Source: a virus
Strand: one strand, 5' to 3'
IMG/VR virus record: IMGVR_UViG_3300021964_000343
Span: 1 to 29,603 of that record
Length of the DNA: 29,603 nt
Part shown: positions 1 through 8,644 of the stretch, piece by piece
Layout of the letters: every line of letters starts with the position of its first letter
Numbering within the stretch: the stretch's first letter is position 1
The notes under the pieces: generated by a model
What the model saw: the letters and a program-made list of their open reading frames with translations, nothing else
What the model was told of the DNA's origin: nothing
The model's database searches: none
Translations under genes and position numbers: made by a program

Positions 1-3000
1 GACAAACCAATAGTTTGGAATGAAACCGACACTTTACAAATTTTTGTCGATCAAGGTGATTTAAAAGTTAGACCATATGACTTTGGTACAGATGCTATTG
101 AAAGACAGCGTGTAGCAAATGCAGTATCAATGCTTGATGCTGACTTTGAGTACGGCTTACAGCCTACCAAGTGGCAGGCAATTGGTACAATGCGTGGTTA
201 TCCATCAACATATGAAGTTCCGGGTACAGATAAAGATGTAGCACAAGTGACTACTGATGCTTCGACAGGCAGTGAAGGCATTGGTCAATCATTAATTACT
301 GTAACAACTGTTGGACCACACGGATTTGAATTAGGCAAGCCTATTACAATCAGAGGATTAGATGGATCTGTTCAAGGTAACGGTCGTGCTGAAGGTACAT
401 TTATCATTAATACTATACCTACAACTAACACATTTACTTACTATGCTAAGGCAAAAGTAGGATCAAGTGCAGGGACAACACTACAAACATTTTATACCAT
501 TTTAAGAGGTGCAGATTTTTATACTGGTGCTGATATTCAAGGAGACACATCAGATTTTGTTGTTACTTCTCAAGGATCATCAGGATCATTTACTCTTGCT
601 CTTGGTTCGGATACAGGAGAAGATAGACTTGCTGTACAAGGAAATCAACCACCAATTGGTGCTCCACTACAATCAGCAACAGGAGGAATACCATTAGGTT
701 CTCAGGTTACAGGTAATGTTGGAGATGGCTCAACAATTGATACTCCTGTTTTGACAGCAGATGTTGCTCAAGGTTCGTTTACACTTCCAGTACAAGATTC
801 TGCGGCAGTTGAAATTGGTTCAGCAGTTGATCGAGGTGACGGTACCGCGGCTTTTGTAACCAATGTTGTAGGAAACGACTTAACAATTAGTAGTGCAACA
901 ACACGAACGCTTGTTGGTAATACAGTTCTTTACCAAGGATTATCAGGAACAAACGATCAACCAATCGGAAACGGTGCAACATTTGATATTACGAGAACAA
1001 CAGGTGTTTATGCAGTTGTGCTAAATGCAACTGGTCAAGATTATGAAATTGGTGATAGAATAAAAATTGATGGCGGCCAACTTGGCGGTGCAAGTATTAC
1101 TAACGATATTTTAATTACTATTGAAACTGTGGATACTGGAGGTGAAATTCAAACATTCGCTTTTACAGGTACAGGGTTTGATGGTAACGGATCATTTTTT
1201 GATGTACAAGCAGACTTCCAAGGTGGTACTGGTACTAATCCTATATTTGATATTACATACACAAACAATGCATATTCAGCAAGTGTAAGTTCTCCGGATA
1301 CATCGGGCGGCTATGCTATAGGTGATGTAATCCTAATTGACGGTTTTGAGTTAGGTGGGCAAACAGCAACCAACGACTGTAGATTAAGAGTGACAGCAGT
1401 GGGTGCTGGAGGAAGTATCACAAGTGTAGATGCAACAGGTACAGCAGTAGATGCAGATGTTAGTTATTCATCACCTACATTTACATCAACTACTATCAAC
1501 GGTGTAGACGCAGACTTTAATGTTCAAAGGATCGGAACTGTATATACAATAAGTGTTACTAATGCAGGAACAGGGTACCTGGCGGCGGAAACCTTTAACT
1601 TTCTTGGATCAGATTTAGGTGGTGTTGACGGCACAAACAATTTAACAGTAACAATTACAAGTGTTGATGTTAATGGTGCAATTACAGGAACAAGTGTTGC
1701 TGGTACAGCCGCAAACACCAAAGCCTATCCAGCAGTAACAACCGGTGTTAATCAAAATGGTAATGGAGCATTTTTCCAAGTTGACTTAGCAGGGGGTGTT
1801 TACACAGTATCTGTGCAAGACGCTGGACAAAATTATGCAGTAGATCAAGAATTTCTTATCAGAGGTACAGATGTTAGTGGTGAATCGCCGGCTAATGATA
1901 TTACAATTACTATTACAAGTGTAAATCCATCAGATGGCGGTATTTCAAATATTTCATTTACAGGTAGTGGAGCCACAGGTAGTGGAAGTTATCCAGAAAC
2001 AAGCGGTGATAACGATACACCTTCTGGAGCAAATGCAGTTTTTGATGTAACAAGAAGTGGCGGAGCATATACACTTGTTGTAGCAACCGACAATGGATCG
2101 GGATATGTAGTAGGTGATAGAATTATTATTCCAGGGGATCAACTTGGTGGCGCTACTCCTACAAACGATTTGACACTACGTTGTACAATTGAATCAACTG
2201 AAGGCGACTTTATTGGTATTGATTCATCAGGTACAGCAGTTGATGGAGAAACATTAACATTGTACAGTTCATTAACAATGTCTGAAGAAACTACACAAGC
2301 AATCAATCAAGCAACAGTTATTACCTACAGTGCATTGGCAAGCATAAGAATCACGTTTCAAACACCACACGGATTAGTGCCAGGAGATTCGTTTGCTGTT
2401 ACTATTGCATCAGATGATGGTATTAATAATCACAGTTTAGCGGCAGGTCCGTTTAGTGCTACAGCAGTTCCTGCAACTAATCAACTTGAATACCAATGTA
2501 GATCACCTGGATTTATTGATACTGGTACTAATAACGATTCGCCGGTGATTGGTAATGTTTATCCGAGACCAGATTCGTTCTTTATTCACAGACCATATGA
2601 TGGTGGTGTACAGTTAGGAACAGGCGGACCGCAACACGGTGCTCAAGCAATTAGACAGAGTAAGAAATACATTCGTTACCAGTCAGGTAAAGGTATTATG
2701 TACACAACTGGTGCTCTTTTTGCTCCAAGTTACAATATCCTTAATATTACAGCAGACGGCACAGCACCGGGGGCAATTATTACAATAACTACTGATGAAA
2801 CAGAACACGGTTTACAGGTCGGTGCAGGTATTAGAATAATTGGAGTATCAACTGTAGGCTATAATGGCGAATACACAGTTACTGATGTAAATGACGAAAA
2901 TGAATTTGAGATTGTTGCACAATCAGCATTAGGTAACACCACACCAGAACTTACGTCAGAATGTCAAGTATCACTTAGAACATTCCACGGCGCTACTGTG

Positions 3001-5052
3001 CGTTCAGGAGCATTTGATGACCAAAACGGAATCTTTTTTGAATATGACGGTACGCAGTTTAGTGCAGTACAAAGAACTGCTACATTGCAGTTAGCAGGTG
3101 TGGTTAATATTGATGTTGATTCAAATACTTGTACAGGAATAGGAACAAGATTTAGAGAGCAGTTGTCAGCAGGTGAAAGAATTGTCTTGAAAGGAATGAC
3201 ACATGTTGTATCTCAGGTTATTTCAAATACACTTATGTATCTTGCACCTGACTTCCGTGGTGTTACAGATGTTAGATCAAGCAAAATCTGTTTAGTTAGA
3301 GATAAGAAAACAGAACAAAAAGATTTTAATAGAGATAGAGGTGACGGCACAGGTCCAAGTGGATATAACATTGACATCAGTAAGATGCAGATGGTTGGAA
3401 TTCAATATTCATGGTATGGTGCTGGTTTTATTGATTATATGCTACGTGGTGCTGACGGTAACTTTGTGTTTATGCACAGAATGCGTAACTCAAACATTAA
3501 TACAGAAGCATTTATGAGAACAGGTAATATGCCTGTTAGATACGAAATTACTAACGAAGGTCCAGTTGGTAGACTTTCACAAGATATTGACGACTCTACA
3601 CAGACCGTTGGGTTAGTTGATGCATCGTTTATGCCACCTGAAGGCGGAATAGTATTAATTGATGCTGAAATGATACGTTTTACAGGAGTTAATGGAAAAA
3701 ATTTAACAGGATGTACACGCTCAAGTCCAATGACAAATTTTGCATCAGGATCTACAAGAACATACACAGGAGGTCCAGCGACAGCACACACAAGAAACAC
3801 TGGGGTTGTGTTGATTAGTAATACAGCATCGCCGGTTATTTCACACTGGGGTTCGGCGTTTATTACAGACGGTGGCTTTGATTCAGATCGTGGTTATTTG
3901 TTCTCATACAAATCTACAGGGGTTTCAATTACAACTACCAGAGCAACATCATTCTTACTACGTCTTGCACCAAGTGTAAGTAATGCACTTGTTGGTGATT
4001 TAGGTGAACGTGAACTATTAAACAGAGCACAGTTACTACTTGAAGGTCTTGAGATTACAACAGATACACCAGTATCAACAGATACCGGCGGTATTGTTAT
4101 TGAAGGGATTCTAAATCCACAAAACTATCCAGTCAATCCAGACGATGTTGGTTGGCAGGGATTATCAGGACTTGCACAAGGAGGACAACCAAGTTTTGCA
4201 CAGGTTGCACCAGGTGGTTCTACTAACTGGAACTCAGGTGATATACCGACAACGGCTCTTGTAACAACACAAGCACCTATTACTGCAAATGTAACAGCAG
4301 TTGATAGAGGCTATAGAAGTGGAAATACAAGTTGGGACAACACCCTTGACAACTCAAGAAATTACTTCTTTGTACAAGATAGTTTTTATCAAGCAAATAC
4401 TTCATTGTTTGAGATTGGTGTTAATGTGCAGAGTCAATCGGGCAATTATTTCCCAGGCGGAACTACACTAACTGGAGTATCGTCATACACATATGGTTCA
4501 AGAAGTTTAGGAAGTCTAAGACTTGTGTTTACAAGTAATAGACCAACTGTTGATATTGTAAATACTAATGTTACTATTGTTCTAAGTAAGATATTCAAAG
4601 AAGCACCAACAAACAATATATTCTTCGAAAAAGCAGATTATGACACTGCTGGTGTTGTTCAAGGAACTACCGTAAGTGATAGCAGGTTCCCAGCAGGTAC
4701 ACAGGTTACTTCTGTTAAATTAGAAACATATGGTTCAACTGAATATTATAATGTTACATTTAACCAAACATCAGATAATAGTGCAATAACACCAGGAGTC
4801 ACAGACATTGAATTCCAATTTGTTCAGCCACCTTATGCACAACCAGGAGAAACAATCTTCTCATTCATTGCACAACCTGGAGAAAGATCAACATTAGATC
4901 TATCATTTATTAAAGAATTAACTAATACTACATTAGGTGGTAGAGGTACATTCCCGAATGGGCCAGACGTGTTAGCAATTAACGTATTTAAAACTTCTGG
5001 AGCGGCAATTAGTTCAAATATTGTACTGCGTTGGTCGGAAGCACAAGCCTAA
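1..5052 (+). CDS. Giant virion structural protein (5' partial), probably tail/baseplate
   Basis: The reading frame is open from the first base and ends at TAA 5050-5052, so the start lies outside the window; the Met at 130 is internal, because good coding sequence precedes it (for example a segment reading VRPYDFGTDAIERQRVANA). At least 1683 residues are present. Several modules are visible: beta-rich segments with a PHGF/EHGL-type motif at about nt 295-470, 2341-2510 and 2740-2935; five tandem ~88-residue Gly/Asp/Thr-rich repeats at nt 967-2250; and a conserved-looking region near nt 3370-3580 (SWYGAGFIDYMLRGADG, MRTGNMPVRYEITNEG). There is no signal peptide or membrane segment. Size, composition and neighbouring neck and tail genes point to a virion protein of the kind found in marine T4-like phages. 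Baseplate or tail attachment is inferred. It could correspond to a T4 wedge or fibre-connecting protein, but I cannot match it to one. Confidence 0.8.
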   Translation, partial: DKPIVWNETDTLQIFVDQGDLKVRPYDFGTDAIERQRVANAVSMLDADFEYGLQPTKWQAIGTMRGYPSTYEVPGTDKDVAQVTTDASTGSEGIGQSLITVTTVGPHGFELGKPITIRGLDGSVQGNGRAEGTFIINTIPTTNTFTYYAKAKVGSSAGTTLQTFYTILRGADFYTGADIQGDTSDFVVTSQGSSGSFTLALGSDTGEDRLAVQGNQPPIGAPLQSATGGIPLGSQVTGNVGDGSTIDTPVLTADVAQGSFTLPVQDSAAVEIGSAVDRGDGTAAFVTNVVGNDLTISSATTRTLVGNTVLYQGLSGTNDQPIGNGATFDITRTTGVYAVVLNATGQDYEIGDRIKIDGGQLGGASITNDILITIETVDTGGEIQTFAFTGTGFDGNGSFFDVQADFQGGTGTNPIFDITYTNNAYSASVSSPDTSGGYAIGDVILIDGFELGGQTATNDCRLRVTAVGAGGSITSVDATGTAVDADVSYSSPTFTSTTINGVDADFNVQRIGTVYTISVTNAGTGYLAAETFNFLGSDLGGVDGTNNLTVTITSVDVNGAITGTSVAGTAANTKAYPAVTTGVNQNGNGAFFQVDLAGGVYTVSVQDAGQNYAVDQEFLIRGTDVSGESPANDITITITSVNPSDGGISNISFTGSGATGSGSYPETSGDNDTPSGANAVFDVTRSGGAYTLVVATDNGSGYVVGDRIIIPGDQLGGATPTNDLTLRCTIESTEGDFIGIDSSGTAVDGETLTLYSSLTMSEETTQAINQATVITYSALASIRITFQTPHGLVPGDSFAVTIASDDGINNHSLAAGPFSATAVPATNQLEYQCRSPGFIDTGTNNDSPVIGNVYPRPDSFFIHRPYDGGVQLGTGGPQHGAQAIRQSKKYIRYQSGKGIMYTTGALFAPSYNILNITADGTAPGAIITITTDETEHGLQVGAGIRIIGVSTVGYNGEYTVTDVNDENEFEIVAQSALGNTTPELTSECQVSLRTFHGATVRSGAFDDQNGIFFEYDGTQFSAVQRTATLQLAGVVNIDVDSNTCTGIGTRFREQLSAGERIVLKGMTHVVSQVISNTLMYLAPDFRGVTDVRSSKICLVRDKKTEQKDFNRDRGDGTGPSGYNIDISKMQMVGIQYSWYGAGFIDYMLRGADGNFVFMHRMRNSNINTEAFMRTGNMPVRYEITNEGPVGRLSQDIDDSTQTVGLVDASFMPPEGGIVLIDAEMIRFTGVNGKNLTGCTRSSPMTNFASGSTRTYTGGPATAHTRNTGVVLISNTASPVISHWGSAFITDGGFDSDRGYLFSYKSTGVSITTTRATSFLLRLAPSVSNALVGDLGERELLNRAQLLLEGLEITTDTPVSTDTGGIVIEGILNPQNYPVNPDDVGWQGLSGLAQGGQPSFAQVAPGGSTNWNSGDIPTTALVTTQAPITANVTAVDRGYRSGNTSWDNTLDNSRNYFFVQDSFYQANTSLFEIGVNVQSQSGNYFPGGTTLTGVSSYTYGSRSLGSLRLVFTSNRPTVDIVNTNVTIVLSKIFKEAPTNNIFFEKADYDTAGVVQGTTVSDSRFPAGTQVTSVKLETYGSTEYYNVTFNQTSDNSAITPGVTDIEFQFVQPPYAQPGETIFSFIAQPGERSTLDLSFIKELTNTTLGGRGTFPNGPDVLAINVFKTSGAAISSNIVLRWSEAQA
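967..2250 (+). repeat. Five tandem ~88-residue protein repeats in the giant structural protein
   Basis: Five diverged copies start with a phenylalanine-centred strand (codons at 982, 1246, 1516, 1774 and 2041). Spacing is 264, 270, 258 and 267 bases, always a multiple of three. Each copy reads roughly F-D-[IV]-x-[RY]-x(2)-G-x-Y, then a G-x(2)-Y strand, then [GD]-D-x-[IV]-x-I-x-G-x(2)-L-G-G, then T-N-D followed by an alternating hydrophobic strand and S/T-G-[ST]-A. The copies are clear at protein level but diverged in DNA, so they are old duplications. They look like stacked beta-sandwich or fibre-type domains. Confidence 0.85.
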
Positions 5053-5450
5053 GGTGTTGGCGGCGGATTATTTTTCTTAATTACGTCTTTTTGACTATCA
5101 CCTGGAATAAGTCTATAATTATCTTCAACTGAATCAGGTGTGCTTACTTCACTTACCGAACTACTGTCTTCAAGAGCAATAAGTTGATGCGGTTGCAGTG
5201 GCGGATTGTGCCAAGTGTCACCTGCTTTAAGTTCTTTAGAGTATAATACAGCATCTTTTGTGTCAATCCATTTAACTTCAAAGCGTCCACTGTTAACAAA
5301 CCACGTTTCGTCTTTTTCTCTGTGAAAATGCATCGAAAATTTATTACCTGCTTTTTCAAATACCATAATTTTACCACAATACTTGTCATTGGTTGCCCAT
5401 ATTAGTTCATAACCCCAACCTTTTTCAACTTTACCTTCGAGCCTGCTCAT
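5049..5450 (-). CDS. Cupin-domain protein, sugar-isomerase-like
   Basis: The 133-residue protein is a single small cupin barrel. Cupin motif 1 is visible as HFHREKDETWFVNSGRFEV (His-x-His, then Glu), and motif 2 as AGDTWHNPPLQPHQL with the expected second His. The fold is typical of single-domain cupins found in polysaccharide gene clusters and related to the cupin part of mannose-6-phosphate isomerases. The substrate is unknown. The tail from about residue 95 is hydrophilic and ends in a Pro-rich NNPPPTP. Its ATG overlaps the stop of the upstream gene as ATGA, suggesting translational coupling. Its stop overlaps the stop of the convergent structural gene by four bases, leaving no room for an intergenic terminator. 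As the last gene after hldE and hldD, a role in sugar-nucleotide or glycan metabolism is the likely inference. Confidence 0.75.
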   Translation of the reverse strand: MSRLEGKVEKGWGYELIWATNDKYCGKIMVFEKAGNKFSMHFHREKDETWFVNSGRFEVKWIDTKDAVLYSKELKAGDTWHNPPLQPHQLIALEDSSSVSEVSTPDSVEDNYRLIPGDSQKDVIKKNNPPPTP

Positions 5451-6148
5451 TTTTTACTCCATTTGTCTTTAAATTTTTTGTATGCTCCGCGAAATTTGCT
5501 TTGAAAAATCATATTGCTTACAAAACTTGCTTCATATTTGTTTTTGTCTTCGTCTTGCACTGTAGTTTCCAAGTCTGCAAGTCTAATAGGAACATACATT
5601 GCTAAAGGTGTACCTTTTTCTATTAAAAATTCACCTTCTTTTTTAATTAGTAGTTGTTGATTGATCTGATGGCTCCACTCGGTATGGGTTACGCCTGGCA
5701 TACATTCAAAATACTCGTTAAAATCGTAAAACATTGGTAGTTGCATCATTGCCCAACCCGGACTTGTACGTACCCGCCATGGACAGTCTGTTTTTGCAAC
5801 ACATAAAAACTTATCTTTGACATTTTTTGGTAAATGGTCTCTAAATTGATTGCCATAATGCAGACTCATTGTAAAATCTTCATTACTCGAATACCATGCG
5901 AAATTATCTTTATCAACTTTTATATGAAAATCACACCACATAGTAACTACATAGGCATTTTTATAATAATCAACAAAACCTGGGCAATTTTTAAATGTAC
6001 CTTTATCCTTAAAATTTGTCTCATCAAGGAATTTTGGCATTTCTTTAAACCAGGCTGGTATAAACTTAGTGGCGTTTTGTATTGGCTCTACTTTTGTCAA
6101 CCCAGGAACAACACTCCACCATTCAACTTTGCAATTATTTTGACTCAT
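5447..6148 (-). CDS. Conserved-looking protein of unknown function in the heptose cassette
   Basis: The 233-residue protein is not recognised. It is rich in Trp, Phe, Tyr and His (WWSVVPG near the start, VVTMWCDFHI near residue 70, SPGWAMMQLPMFYDFNEYF near 130, THTEWSHQINQQLL near 155). The second half, with GTPLAMYVPIRL, could be a beta-barrel. No signal peptide or membrane helix is seen. Its start lies inside hldD (14-base overlap) and its stop overlaps the cupin start, so it belongs to the same transcript. That context suggests a step in modifying a sugar or glycan, possibly a metal-dependent oxygenase-like or binding protein, but this is only a guess from residue composition. The reading frame is intact and compositionally like its neighbours. 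Confidence 0.7.
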   Translation of the reverse strand: MSQNNCKVEWWSVVPGLTKVEPIQNATKFIPAWFKEMPKFLDETNFKDKGTFKNCPGFVDYYKNAYVVTMWCDFHIKVDKDNFAWYSSNEDFTMSLHYGNQFRDHLPKNVKDKFLCVAKTDCPWRVRTSPGWAMMQLPMFYDFNEYFECMPGVTHTEWSHQINQQLLIKKEGEFLIEKGTPLAMYVPIRLADLETTVQDEDKNKYEASFVSNMIFQSKFRGAYKKFKDKWSKK

Positions 6149-6959
6149 GTATCCACTCTTGCGGTCTTATAAAAGTATGATTAACATGTGATAGTGTTTT
6201 TGTCATATCGGCACATGTATATTCTTGATAGTGATTTTTAAGATTTTTTGGCATAGGTACATATTGTATTCTTGAATCGTATTTTTTAGCAATGGTTAAT
6301 GCAATGTCTTTGAATGATGTTGCATGACCGGTTCCTAAGTTAAAAATGCCACTTACATCTTCCTCTAACATTTTTTCATGTATTAAACAAACATCTTGAA
6401 CACTAATAAAGTCACGTAAGTAGTTTTCACTGTTTTCAAACAATGTAATCACACCATCTTCTTTAGCCTGTTTGGTAAATTTTGTTACTGGACTTGCTTG
6501 ATTACCTTTGTGTTCTTCATAATTACCGTATACATTAAAATATCTAAATCCTTGGATATTAATTTTAAAGTCATTAGAGTATTCATTTATCCATCTATCA
6601 ATTAGATACTTACTCCATGCATATGGATTCTGAGGGAAGCATTCGCTATCTTCTCTAAAACCATCGTTACCAGGTCCGTACACACTTGCTGAACTTGAAT
6701 ACTGTAAAGTTGTGCCCATCATGTCGCAAATTTCTATAAGTTTCATAGTCCATTCATAATTTTGCTTGAGTATTTTTTCAACATTAGTTTCAGTAGTGCT
6801 TGAAATAGCACCGCAATGGATTACTCGATCATACTGCTGAGCATCCGGAAATTTATTTTCTTGCCACTCCCATCCTTCAACATCATGACCTTTATATTTT
6901 AAATATGAAGCAAGATTTTTACCTATAAATCCTTCATGTCCTGTAACTAAAATTTTCAT
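6135..6959 (-). CDS. hldD: ADP-L-glycero-D-manno-heptose-6-epimerase-like SDR enzyme
   Basis: This 274-residue NAD(P)-dependent short-chain epimerase resembles bacterial HldD (RfaD), which inverts C6 of ADP-D-glycero-D-manno-heptose. A Rossmann motif G-x2-G-x2-G is at residues 7-13. The HldD-like HCGAISSTTETN segment is at 48-59, the Ser patch and SVYGPG at 88-97, and the catalytic Tyr113-x3-Lys117 follows. HldD-type blocks continue with GFRYFNVYGNYEEHKGNQAS (137-156), RDFISVQDV (182-190) and FNLGTGHATSF (206-216). These match HldD better than generic UDP-hexose epimerases. It is somewhat shorter than the E. coli enzyme (310 residues). The start overlaps the hldE stop as ATGA. The adjacent HldE homologue makes the assignment strong, although a related ADP-sugar product is possible. 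Confidence 0.88.
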   Translation of the reverse strand: MKILVTGHEGFIGKNLASYLKYKGHDVEGWEWQENKFPDAQQYDRVIHCGAISSTTETNVEKILKQNYEWTMKLIEICDMMGTTLQYSSSASVYGPGNDGFREDSECFPQNPYAWSKYLIDRWINEYSNDFKINIQGFRYFNVYGNYEEHKGNQASPVTKFTKQAKEDGVITLFENSENYLRDFISVQDVCLIHEKMLEEDVSGIFNLGTGHATSFKDIALTIAKKYDSRIQYVPMPKNLKNHYQEYTCADMTKTLSHVNHTFIRPQEWIHESK

Positions 6960-8185
6960 TTTATTCTCTCTATAATACTTGTAGTCGAAACTCCTTCAAT
7001 AGTTGGAAAAATTTCTACTGGATAGTTCTCATGACCAACTATTGTTTCGATAGTATAGTCTCCGCCTTTAACAATCAAGTTAGGCTTTACCTTATTAATT
7101 GCGTTTATAGGAGTGTCCTCGTCAAATATTATTACATCATCTACCCAAGGTAATAATTTTAGATTCATTTGCCTTTGCAATTGATTATTAATTGGACGAT
7201 TGTTTCCTTTAAGTCTTTTTGTACTTGCATCACTGTTGATACCTACAATTAACTTTTGACCTTTTGATTTTGCAAACTTTAATAGTTTAAAATGTCCTTC
7301 GTGTAGTATATCAAATACACCGTTTGTCCAAACAATACCTTTATCTAAGTCTGCAAATGTAACTGGGTGTACTCCTCTTTTTTCAACGTTCCTTGCACTT
7401 GCATAGCAGGCTAAATTACAAGCATCTGGAATGGACATTTCTTTTATAATATGTCCATATACAAGAACTGCTAAAAACGTATCACCTGCACCAGTCACGT
7501 CAGCGACTTCTCGAACTTCTTCTTTAAAATGCCAATAGTTGTCTTTATTAATAGCATATACACCGTTAGCGCCATCTGTAACAACTAACCATTTCCAGCC
7601 ATATTCTTTTAACTTTGCCTGTGCAGTGTTAATATCAAAAATACCAAACCAATTAACATACTCTGACATGTTAGGTTTTACAAGAAAGCAATCTTTATAT
7701 AGTTCTGGTTGTTGTTTAGGATCTACAAATACTTTGCTATTTTTTAAATCATTCATTAATTTATTTGTAACAACACCTTTGTTATAATCGCTAATAATTA
7801 CAATTTGAGAATTTGCATTCAGGTTGTCTATACTTCCTTGATATTTTTCTTCTCTATCCCAGCGAACTATATGTTGCCCGCCCTGACCAACCAATCTTGT
7901 TTTTGTAGTAGTGACAGAATGATCAAACTGAATATGATTTGTAATAGTATTGTAATTTTTTAATAATTCTATAATCTTGTAACCTTCTTTATCACTACTA
8001 ACTGCACCATATAACGATATTTCGATATGAAGATTTGCTAAGTTTGATGCAAGATTACCTGCACCTCCAATACTAAATGATTGAGTATTTTCTTTTAGCA
8101 CCGGAATGGGGGCTTCAGGAGACATTCTATTTGCTGTGCCGATGATCCAGCGATCTAACATGATATCGCCAATGACTTTAATCAT
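6956..8185 (-). CDS. hldE: Bifunctional heptose kinase / ADP-heptose synthase-like protein
   Basis: The 409-residue protein fuses two domains in the same order as bacterial HldE (RfaE). Residues 1-275 are a PfkB-type sugar kinase: GDIMLDRWIIG and SPEAPIPVL near the start, a GGAGNLASNLA block at 40-50, and the anion-hole/catalytic DVTGAGDTF at 229-237 with Asp235. Residues 284-409 are a nucleotidyltransferase: TNGVFDILHEGH with the HxGH motif at 295-298, NSDASTKRLKG at 317-327, VKGGDY at 372-377 and EGVSTTSIIERIK at the end. In bacteria HldE phosphorylates heptose-7-phosphate at C1 and later transfers AMP to make ADP-heptose. It is shorter than the E. coli protein (477 residues), mainly in the linker and loops, but the key motifs are intact. 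One base separates its ATG from the Nudix stop. Confidence 0.92.
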   Translation of the reverse strand: MIKVIGDIMLDRWIIGTANRMSPEAPIPVLKENTQSFSIGGAGNLASNLANLHIEISLYGAVSSDKEGYKIIELLKNYNTITNHIQFDHSVTTTKTRLVGQGGQHIVRWDREEKYQGSIDNLNANSQIVIISDYNKGVVTNKLMNDLKNSKVFVDPKQQPELYKDCFLVKPNMSEYVNWFGIFDINTAQAKLKEYGWKWLVVTDGANGVYAINKDNYWHFKEEVREVADVTGAGDTFLAVLVYGHIIKEMSIPDACNLACYASARNVEKRGVHPVTFADLDKGIVWTNGVFDILHEGHFKLLKFAKSKGQKLIVGINSDASTKRLKGNNRPINNQLQRQMNLKLLPWVDDVIIFDEDTPINAINKVKPNLIVKGGDYTIETIVGHENYPVEIFPTIEGVSTTSIIERIK

Positions 8186-8186
8186 G

Positions 8187-8627
8187 CTATTCCTCTAATA
8201 GTTTTACTAAATCAAATACAGTTTCTAATTTAGTAATGTTTGTTTTATTTTGAAGTGTATTGCGTAATCCTTGGTGTAATGGCTTAGGCCATTTTCCAAA
8301 ACTTGCCCATGAGTATCCGTCATGTTCGTCATTTAACGTTGGAATAAATTCGTCTTTAACAATTATTAGATATGTATGAAAATTAAATTTTTCATCACTA
8401 CTAACAAATGTTTCTAATGGTATGTGTTTTATAATCGCGGAAACATCACCAACTTCTTCGTTGATTTCTCTTTTGAGTGCATTAAATGGAGTTTCTTCTA
8501 CTGTGTTTTTACCACCAACTAATCCCCAAACATTATTTTGCTTGGTTTGAGTTCTATGTAGTAATAAAAAACGCTTAGTGTTTAATGCGTAGAATAAGGC
8601 TCCGCTACAGGTAATTTTACTGCTCAT
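8187..8627 (-). CDS. Nudix hydrolase
   Basis: The 146-residue protein has a complete Nudix box at residues 39-61 (G-x5-E-x7-R-E-I-x-E-E-x-G: Gly39, Glu45, Arg53, Glu54, Glu57, Glu58, Gly60). It is preceded by the usual NNVWGLVGG strand. Nudix enzymes cleave a nucleoside diphosphate linked to another moiety. The substrate cannot be read from sequence. Its place directly before hldE (one-base gap) makes an ADP-sugar or sugar-nucleotide plausible, while housecleaning of oxidised nucleotides or RNA decapping are alternatives. No clear Shine-Dalgarno precedes the ATG, but a TTTAAATA box lies nine bases upstream, so the gene may also be read from a weak late promoter in addition to the gp14/gp15 transcript. 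Confidence 0.88.
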   Translation of the reverse strand: MSSKITCSGALFYALNTKRFLLLHRTQTKQNNVWGLVGGKNTVEETPFNALKREINEEVGDVSAIIKHIPLETFVSSDEKFNFHTYLIIVKDEFIPTLNDEHDGYSWASFGKWPKPLHQGLRNTLQNKTNITKLETVFDLVKLLEE

Positions 8628-8636
8628 ACAAGTAAT

Positions 8637-8644
8637 TATTTAAA
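8637..8644 (-). promoter_or_regulatory. Possible weak late promoter upstream of the Nudix gene
   Basis: On the minus strand TTTAAATA differs by one base from the T4 late consensus TATAAATA. It overlaps the end of gp15 and stands nine bases before the Nudix ATG. With the T4 spacing the message would have a four-base leader. AT-rich sequence makes a chance match likely, so this is tentative. Confidence 0.25.

Noticed and set aside
3435-3800. 121-residue minus-strand ORF inside the giant structural gene
   Set aside because: It lies wholly antisense to strong coding sequence, has no ribosome-binding site or recognisable motif, and its residue pattern mirrors the sense codons.
5834-6172. 112-residue plus-strand ORF opposite the unknown cassette gene
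   Set aside because: It overlaps the better-supported minus-strand genes that are coupled by overlaps; no ribosome-binding site was seen.
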